This document shows, one piece after another, positions 23,881 to 28,613 of a stretch of 28,613 nucleotides of DNA (positions within the stretch are counted from its first letter, which is position 1; every line of letters begins with the position of its first letter). The stretch spans positions 1 to 28,613 of the forward strand of contig UQOS01000014.1 in the NCBI GenBank assembly GCA_900542735.1, read 5' to 3'. The translations under genes were made by a program, and so were the position numbers. The notes beneath the pieces were generated by a model, which made no database searches, was not told where the DNA came from, and saw only the letters and a program-made list of their open reading frames with translations. This DNA comes from an uncultured Mycoplasmatota bacterium. GTDB lineage: Bacteria; Bacillota_I; Bacilli_A; RF39; UBA660.

Positions 23881-24717
23881 TTAAATTTTATAAATATTTA
23901 AATATGCACTAGTACCTGTTGTTGGTGTAACGGTTACAGTGGAGGTTGATTCTATTGTTAGTGTAATTTTATCTCCAGTTGCAAATGAGTTAATACTACT
24001 ACCTATAAAGTCAGTATCTACATTAGCTGTTGTATCTTTTATAATAGTAGTACTACCAATTGATGTCTGATTCTGATTTATTTCTACTGTAATATTAGCA
24101 TTTTGAGAAGTAGAACCTGAAAAGTAATAATCTACTTTATAAGTACCACTTTCGTTGATAGTTAAAGCATTAGCTGTATCAACACCAATTCCTGAATTTG
24201 GACCATTACTTGCTAGTGGAATTGTCTGAGCAACATTTTCTTGAAGGTTAATATTATTTGTAGAATTATCATATTTACGACCAAAGGCACTAATAGCAGC
24301 TGGCCCAGTTGGTCCAGTAGGCCCTTGAGGTCCTTGAGGACCTACTATTCCTTGTTCACCTTGTTGTCCTTGAGGACCAGGTTCACCTTTTGGTCCAGTT
24401 GGACCTATTGCACCTTGAGGCCCTTGAGGTCCCGTTGTACCAGTTAAACCTCTTAATCCTTGAGGTCCAGTTGGTCCTGCTGGACCTATTGGTCCTGTTG
24501 GACCTTGAGGAATTACGAAATCTAATATAACGTTATCATTTGTACCACTATTATTAACTATAGCATCAGAGTTAGGTAAACCAGTTTGGGTATTGCCAAC
24601 AGTAATAGTTACCGGTCCTCTAGGTCCAGTTGGCCCAGTCGGACCCATTAAATAACAGTTATTTGGTAATTTACAGTATTTTTCTTTTTCATGATTACAT
24701 TTACTATTATCAAACAT
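23881..24717 (-). CDS. BclA-like collagen-repeat exosporium glycoprotein
   Basis: An intact 278-residue collagen-like protein. A short Cys-rich head (residues 1-24) is followed by 4 Gly-X-Y triplets (25-36), then a non-collagen module of about 35 residues (VTITVGNTQTGLPNSDAI, VILDFVIPQ). A continuous run of 23 Gly-X-Y triplets (72-140) with many Gly-Pro-Thr units comes next, and a C-terminal jelly-roll-like domain (141-278; AISAFGRKYDNS, GTYKVDYYFSGS, YLNIYKI). This is the plan of BclA, whose trimers form hair-like filaments on the spore exosporium; Thr residues are the usual glycan sites. GGAAGGA precedes the ATG. A sigma-K-type promoter candidate lies just upstream (24738-24765). Two other copies in the window are frameshifted, so this may be the only functional one here. 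Confidence 0.85.
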   Translation of the reverse strand: MFDNSKCNHEKEKYCKLPNNCYLMGPTGPTGPRGPVTITVGNTQTGLPNSDAIVNNSGTNDNVILDFVIPQGPTGPIGPAGPTGPQGLRGLTGTTGPQGPQGAIGPTGPKGEPGPQGQQGEQGIVGPQGPQGPTGPTGPAAISAFGRKYDNSTNNINLQENVAQTIPLASNGPNSGIGVDTANALTINESGTYKVDYYFSGSTSQNANITVEINQNQTSIGSTTIIKDTTANVDTDFIGSSINSFATGDKITLTIESTSTVTVTPTTGTSAYLNIYKI

Positions 24718-24737
24718 ATAATCCTTCCTTTCTACCT

Positions 24738-24765
24738 TAATATATGAAAAAAAGATATTTATGTT
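24738..24765 (-). promoter_or_regulatory. candidate sigma-K-type promoter of the BclA-like gene
   Basis: On the minus strand AAC (24765-24763) is followed by 16 bp and CATATATTA (24746-24738), matching the mother-cell consensus AC-N16-CATAnnnTA. The -10 lies 20 bp from the ATG, giving a very short leader. Confidence 0.5.
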
Positions 24766-24772
24766 TGTGCTA

Positions 24773-26131
24773 TTATATTTCTTCTTTACTATAACCTACT
24801 ATTTTTTGCCAAGTAACTGGACCAACTATTCCATTTACTTCATGATTAAATCTGTTTTCTAATACTTTAATAGAACGTTCTGTTAATTCATCAAAAGTAC
24901 CAGTTACTCTTACCCCAGGAATAGTATGAAATTTACTACATATTTTAAATAAAAAATTTTGAAGTACTTTTACATCATCTCCAGACATACCTAGAGATAA
25001 AAAACGACCAGGGTAAATTTCATTAATATACTCTTTGTAAGAAGTAGGAATATTTTTAATAGTAGTTTGATAAACTTCTAAAATTTTATTCCAAGTATTT
25101 CTATCTGTAATTCCTGTTTCTTCTAAATTATATTTTTTTTGAAAATTATTAATCATTTGAACAGTGCTATCTGTATAAATAGAATTAACACTTAATAATG
25201 GTAAATCATCATCGAAGAAAGAAATTACCCCTAAAAAATAATGTAATACCTGTACTTCAGCTCCGGAATCTCCATGTTTTAATTCTGTACTATATTTTAT
25301 TTCTACTTCTTCTAATTGAATACCTTCAGTGTATAAATCATTTACTTTTTTTACACTATTGTATATATATTTGATCTTATACCAAGTAGCTTTATCAATA
25401 GTGCCTGTTATAGGTAAATTAAATATTTCTTGAAACTTTTTAACAGTATTTTCTGTTTCTACAGTAAAGAATAAATTAACTGGATCAATAACAGGTAATA
25501 GGGGATAGTTTTGATGAATTGCATTTAATTCTCTTTGAATAATTCTAATTTCTTCTCTGGCATCTCCTAATTTCAAAGTAACACCAGGGTATGAAGAAAT
25601 AGGATCTATTGTTTTAGTATCAGTAATTATTTTAATGTCATCACCGTAATAATATTTTAATATTTGAAGAGTAGTTTTTCCTTGTTTTGCTAGAGTTACT
25701 GTTCCCCACTGTGATAGTCCTTCACAAATTGTTTTTTTACCATCACAGTATTTAGTAAAGTAGGGCTGAATTTGACCGTCTTTAACAACATAATTATTAA
25801 ATACTTCATCTACAATGTGAGTAATAGATTCAAATAAAGTTCTACCATCTACAAATGCCTGATCATAACTTGATAAAGATGTAATATCAAATGAATAACC
25901 TTTACTTGGATACCATTCATTATATATTCTATTTAAAGTAAATGTAATAATAGCAATAATGTTAGCACGAAGTGCATTTTCAGGCCAAGTAGGGTATATT
26001 TCACTACAAGCTACATTTTTAATATAATTGATAAAAGGAATTCTAATATTTCTACTATTTTCATCTGGTTTTCCTAAATGAACAATAATTTGGGTAGGAA
26101 TAAATGGTTCTAATACAGCTTTTCTATCCAT
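24773..26131 (-). CDS. SpoIID/LytB-domain protein with three peptidoglycan-binding domains
   Basis: The 452-residue protein starts with a SpoIID-like domain (about 10-170). NYIKNVACSEIYPTWPENAL corresponds to the SpoIID motif around its catalytic Glu, here E44. CEGLSQWGTVTLAKQG (about 136-151) and LKYYYGDD match the C-terminal half of that fold. Cys129 and Cys136 lie where clostridial SpoIID has zinc cysteines; that match is tentative. SpoIID is a lytic transglycosylase that cuts peptidoglycan stripped of stem peptides. Three peptidoglycan_binding_1 repeats follow (about 186-255, 285-350, 380-448), each ending in a TWxKI-like motif. There is no signal peptide, consistent with a protein made in the mother cell and deposited on the spore. 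The start overlaps the previous gene by 8 nt. A coat- or cortex-associated lytic role is inferred. Confidence 0.8.
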   Translation of the reverse strand: MDRKAVLEPFIPTQIIVHLGKPDENSRNIRIPFINYIKNVACSEIYPTWPENALRANIIAIITFTLNRIYNEWYPSKGYSFDITSLSSYDQAFVDGRTLFESITHIVDEVFNNYVVKDGQIQPYFTKYCDGKKTICEGLSQWGTVTLAKQGKTTLQILKYYYGDDIKIITDTKTIDPISSYPGVTLKLGDAREEIRIIQRELNAIHQNYPLLPVIDPVNLFFTVETENTVKKFQEIFNLPITGTIDKATWYKIKYIYNSVKKVNDLYTEGIQLEEVEIKYSTELKHGDSGAEVQVLHYFLGVISFFDDDLPLLSVNSIYTDSTVQMINNFQKKYNLEETGITDRNTWNKILEVYQTTIKNIPTSYKEYINEIYPGRFLSLGMSGDDVKVLQNFLFKICSKFHTIPGVRVTGTFDELTERSIKVLENRFNHEVNGIVGPVTWQKIVGYSKEEI

Positions 26132-26498
26132 TTTTATTCTCCTTTGGTTTTGGTACTAAAGTCACATATTGAATCATTTTTTGTCCACTATAGATAGGAA
26201 CTTGAAAAGTAGTAGGACCTAGATAGTTAGGGTGCTTTACAATTAATTCATAAGTAACATATTCAGGTTCATCAATATTTTTAATATCAGGAGCTGGTAA
26301 AATGATATTAGAGATAATACCACTTTCATCTGTAATTCCTTCAAAGAAATTTAACTCTATTTTAGAGACTTCTTTTTCAATTGTGATATTTACATTAGGA
26401 ATAGGAATTGCTTGCTCTGCCATAAAAATTTGGACTTTTAAAATACCAGTTGATGGATTATCTTTTAGAAATTGTTGATAAACTTCATTTTTATTCAT
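26124..26498 (-). CDS. small protein with prealbumin-like/carboxypeptidase-regulatory-like beta domain
   Basis: This 124-residue protein lacks a signal peptide and membrane segment. A short polar head (MNKNEVYQQFLKDNPSTG) is followed by a single beta domain: ILKVQIFMAEQAIPIPNVNITIE, GITDESGIISNIILPAP and EYVTYELIVKHPNYL. This is the strand pattern of prealbumin-like carboxypeptidase regulatory domains, which usually serve as structural or binding modules. Its stop overlaps the start of the SpoIID-domain gene by 8 nt and its start directly abuts the stop of the LysM amidase gene, so the three are one translation-coupled operon. Such a domain beside peptidoglycan-binding proteins suggests a structural part of the spore coat. 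Function is inferred from context. Confidence 0.7.
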   Translation of the reverse strand: MNKNEVYQQFLKDNPSTGILKVQIFMAEQAIPIPNVNITIEKEVSKIELNFFEGITDESGIISNIILPAPDIKNIDEPEYVTYELIVKHPNYLGPTTFQVPIYSGQKMIQYVTLVPKPKENKNG

Positions 26499-27908
26499 TT
26501 AAATTTCCCTTTCTATTGTAAGAATTTGACCAATATTTAATGAATTGGTCGTTAAATTATTTTTATCTTTAATTTTATTTACAGTTGTATTAAACTGTTT
26601 AGCAATTGAATAAAGACTATCTCCTTTTTTAACAGTATAGCTAATATTTTCTAAACCTGTACTACTTGAAGTATTAGGTATTTTTAATTCTTGATTAATA
26701 GATAGACTAGTACTTTTTAGATTATTTAGTTTTATAATTTCATTCACAGTTGTATTAAATCTTTTAGCAATTAAATAAAGACTATCTCCTTTTTTTACTA
26801 TATAAGTCGTTGCTTCTTCTTTTTCTTCATATAAATTAGGATCTCCAATACACTCTAAAACTGTAGTTAAGTTAGAACTTTTAGTTTTAATTTTTAACTG
26901 TTGATTAATATATAGGGTAGTAGAACCTAAACTATTTGTTTTCATGATTTCATTTACAGTGGTATTAAATTTTTTAGCTATTGTATAAAGACTATCTCCT
27001 TTTTTTACAGTATATATTTCATATTCTGGAATAGTGATAGTAGTATCTTCTTCTATAGTAATGGGAATTTTTAATATTTGACCTACTGATAATAAATTAG
27101 AGACTAGGTTATTTAAATTTTTTATTTCTTGAAGAGTAGTACCATATTTACGAGCTATTTGATAAAGATTATCTCCACTTTTTACAGTATATGAAAAATA
27201 TCTTTTCGTACTGGTACTAGCTTCTGGGATTTCTAGTATTTGACCGATTTGTAGGGTGTTTGATACTAAATTATTTTCTTTTTTAATGTTATCAACGGAA
27301 GTATTTGTTTGTTTTGAAATTAAATAGAGACTATCTCCTTTTTTTACGGTATAGCTATATCTTAAGTCAGATTCATTTATGTATTCTAAAATGGAAGATA
27401 CAATTTGATTTATAAGACAACTACATAACATGTTTGGATTTGTGGTATCAAAAAAACAATTTAAAATAATAGTAGGATTTATATTAATTTCTCTTTGAAT
27501 ATAATAGTAATCTTGATTCCAATTAGCTGGTAGAATTTTTATAGTTGGTTCTATTACTTTTATGTTTTCTTTTTTTAAATTCTTATAGATGATATTAGCT
27601 AAATTTGTTGTATCATTTTTTGAATCAATAATATTAGTAAATTCGTTATCGAAATGAGAATGAATTGTTAGAATAATGGTCTTATTTGAATTGGTTATCA
27701 TTTTTCTAATTTTTTCAATTCTTTTAGATGGTTCTAGGTTAATATCTTTTTCACGAGTGGTTTGAACATTTAGATTTTCTTTTTTTAAAGCTATTACAAG
27801 TTGTTTTGATAAATATAAACAGTAATCCTTTTCTTCAAAGTTTTTTAGAGTTTCTCCATAGTCTTGTCCACCATGGGCTGCATCAATAATAATTTTATAA
27901 TCATTCAT
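26499..27908 (-). CDS. N-acetylmuramoyl-L-alanine amidase-like protein (Amidase_3) with five LysM domains
   Basis: Residues 1-180 form an Amidase_3 domain: zinc ligands H12 in DAAHGG, E26 in EEKDYCL and H83 in TIHSHFDN are kept. The catalytic Glu of the usual V-E-x-G-F motif is replaced by Asn150 (TIILNCFFDTTN). This predicts weak or no hydrolysis, with peptidoglycan binding possibly retained. Five LysM repeats follow, each opening with YTVKKGDSLY or a close variant (near 186, 235, 295, 365 and 425), with Ser/Thr-rich linkers. LysM binds GlcNAc-containing glycans such as cortex. There is no signal peptide, as for mother-cell coat proteins such as SafA or SpoVID. AGGAGG precedes the ATG, and a sigma-K-type promoter candidate is directly upstream. 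It heads the spore-surface operon. Confidence 0.85.
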   Translation of the reverse strand: MNDYKIIIDAAHGGQDYGETLKNFEEKDYCLYLSKQLVIALKKENLNVQTTREKDINLEPSKRIEKIRKMITNSNKTIILTIHSHFDNEFTNIIDSKNDTTNLANIIYKNLKKENIKVIEPTIKILPANWNQDYYYIQREININPTIILNCFFDTTNPNMLCSCLINQIVSSILEYINESDLRYSYTVKKGDSLYLISKQTNTSVDNIKKENNLVSNTLQIGQILEIPEASTSTKRYFSYTVKSGDNLYQIARKYGTTLQEIKNLNNLVSNLLSVGQILKIPITIEEDTTITIPEYEIYTVKKGDSLYTIAKKFNTTVNEIMKTNSLGSTTLYINQQLKIKTKSSNLTTVLECIGDPNLYEEKEEATTYIVKKGDSLYLIAKRFNTTVNEIIKLNNLKSTSLSINQELKIPNTSSSTGLENISYTVKKGDSLYSIAKQFNTTVNKIKDKNNLTTNSLNIGQILTIEREI

Positions 27909-27925
27909 GATATTCCTCCTAGAAT

Positions 27926-27953
27926 TATTTTATGATGAATGCCTAAAACTGTT
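27926..27953 (-). promoter_or_regulatory. candidate sigma-K-type promoter of the LysM/SpoIID operon
   Basis: On the minus strand AAC (27953-27951), 16 bp, then CATAAAATA (27934-27926) fit the mother-cell consensus exactly. The -10 lies 18 bp from the ATG, so the leader would be about 10 nt, as at 24738. Confidence 0.5.
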
Positions 27954-28017
27954 ATTGAATATTTTAAAATTTTAAATAGAAGTTCAAAGCTATCAATAAT
28001 GAGATAATATCACAAAA

Positions 28018-28049
28018 ATAGCACTAGTAATTTTATTCACTAGTACTAT
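28018..28049 (-). terminator. terminator of the Rpn-family gene
   Basis: Arms 28018-28028 and 28039-28049 form an 11-bp stem with one non-Watson-Crick (G-U type) position and a 10-nt loop. On the minus strand a T-run follows. Confidence 0.75.
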
Positions 28050-28073
28050 TTATTTTTAGTAAAAATTTAACTA

Positions 28074-28613
28074 TTAATTGATTTCCTTAGATAATTTTTC
28101 TAAAGTATCAGCATCAAGTCCAGTTAATTCAGAAATAGTAGAAATATCCATCTTTTTTGCTAACATATTTTTAGCTATTTCTACATTTCTTTGTTCAACT
28201 CCCTGAGAAATTCCTTGCTCAATTCCCTGAGAAATTCCTTGAGAAATTCCATCTTCATAAGCCATCTTCTTCTCAGTATTCTGGATTAATCTTTGATCTT
28301 CTTCATAAGTCATAAAACTTCTGAACGTTTCTTGATTATTTAAATCTGTTACTTTATCTTCATACTCTTGCACAAAATCATCTCCATTTGATATCTTATC
28401 AAGGTCATTTTTCTCTAAATCTAACATAATTAAATGCTTATACTTATTAACCTTGTCTACATCTGAATTGTACCAATAATTAGTGATTTTGTCCATATTG
28501 TATTCAAGAATTTCAAAGTTATCAATATACTTTTTCTTCTTATCATTCATGACATAATAATAAGTTACATCATCGATATCTTTACTTAATCCATAAGTGA
28601 AATCAATATGTAT
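28074..28613 (-). CDS. Rpn/PD-(D/E)XK nuclease family protein, C-terminal part (runs off the window)
   Basis: The frame is open to the window edge, so the N-terminal catalytic half is missing; 179 residues are visible. The frame extends upstream of the internal ATG at 28550, where IHIDFTYGLSKDIDDVTYYYV is read, so that ATG is not the start. The C-terminal layout is typical of Rpn recombination-promoting nuclease/transposase-like proteins (PDDEXK_2): a helical region (EDKVTDLNNQETFRSF), a Gly-Gln repeat (GISQGISQGIEQGISQG) and a terminal helix-turn-helix-like end (MDISTISELTGLDADTLEKL). Such proteins are nuclease-like, often multicopy and linked to genome change. Catalytic residues cannot be judged here. 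A terminator separates it from the spore-surface operon. Confidence 0.75.
   Translation of the reverse strand: MHIDFTYGLSKDIDDVTYYYVMNDKKKKYIDNFEILEYNMDKITNYWYNSDVDKVNKYKHLIMLDLEKNDLDKISNGDDFVQEYEDKVTDLNNQETFRSFMTYEEDQRLIQNTEKKMAYEDGISQGISQGIEQGISQGVEQRNVEIAKNMLAKKMDISTISELTGLDADTLEKLSKEIN
28194..28253 (-). repeat. imperfect 12-bp repeats in the Rpn-family gene
   Basis: About five imperfect 12-bp units encode Gly-Ile-Ser-Gln or Gly-Ile-Glu-Gln. Variation in copy number would lengthen or shorten the linker without breaking the frame. Confidence 0.7.

Noticed and set aside
24241..24447. Open frame on the plus strand across the collagen region
   Set aside because: It is the antisense of the repetitive Gly-X-Y codons of the BclA-like gene; no ribosome binding site or protein-like composition.
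24300..24510. Short repeated units resembling a CRISPR array
   Set aside because: The repeats are 9-nt Gly-X-Y codon periodicity inside an intact reading frame, without constant repeats and unique spacers.
1..28613. Alternative genetic code (TGA as Trp), as in Mollicutes
   Set aside because: scpA ends in TGA in a typical ATGA overlap with scpB, and Trp is encoded by TGG in the genes read.

Overview
The window looks like a contig from an uncultured, very AT-rich, spore-forming Firmicute, probably a gut member of the low-GC Bacilli or Erysipelotrichia-like groups. The low-GC sporulation and housekeeping genes point that way (spoIIA/sigF, spoVAC-AD-AE, dacF, scpA-scpB, gpmI). So do the near-universal AGGAG-type ribosome binding sites and the standard code with working TGA stops. 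The taxonomic placement is inference; there is no rRNA in the window.

Left part (1-9990): envelope genes. A LytR-CpsA-Psr protein with an unusual extracellular insert is on the minus strand. On the plus strand, a secreted glucosaminidase-like protein ending in a type I dockerin sits 13 nt upstream of a membrane-anchored beta-sandwich/cadherin-like protein, which could be a surface docking pair. Next comes a secreted protein with a C-terminal formylglycine-enzyme/C-type-lectin-like fold, whose ribosome binding site lies inside a 10-bp inverted repeat. A VanY-type carboxypeptidase and a DacF-type carboxypeptidase follow, divergently transcribed.

Middle (9990-15200): sporulation block. A two-gene cassette (unknown protein plus histidine phosphatase), bounded by terminators, separates dacF from the spoIIA-like operon. 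The operon begins with a consensus Spo0A box overlapping a promoter. It then encodes a SpoIIAA-like STAS protein and a SigF-like sigma factor with NO spoIIAB between them, and the phospho-acceptor motif DSSG of SpoIIAA has become DEEG. The unknown membrane-anchored protein, SpoVAC, SpoVAD and SpoVAE follow. This looks like a rewired sigma-F switch and is the most interesting signal in the window.

Right-middle (15200-21700): housekeeping. An RNHCP zinc protein and an unknown gene diverge from scpA-scpB. A frameshifted collagen-like gene, gpmI, tRNA-Leu(CAA), a 400-nt decayed stretch, and an autoregulated MerR/GyrI-like regulator with a possible internal start follow.

Right (21700-28000): a minus-strand spore-surface locus. 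In transcription order it holds a LysM amidase-like protein with a substituted catalytic Glu, a prealbumin-like small protein, a SpoIID-domain/peptidoglycan-binding protein, an intact BclA-like collagen glycoprotein, a second collagen-like gene broken by three single-base indels, and a TPR glycosyltransferase that may glycosylate the collagen-like proteins. Two genes here carry matching sigma-K-type promoter candidates (AAC-N16-CATAnnnTA). The window ends inside an Rpn/PD-(D/E)XK family gene.
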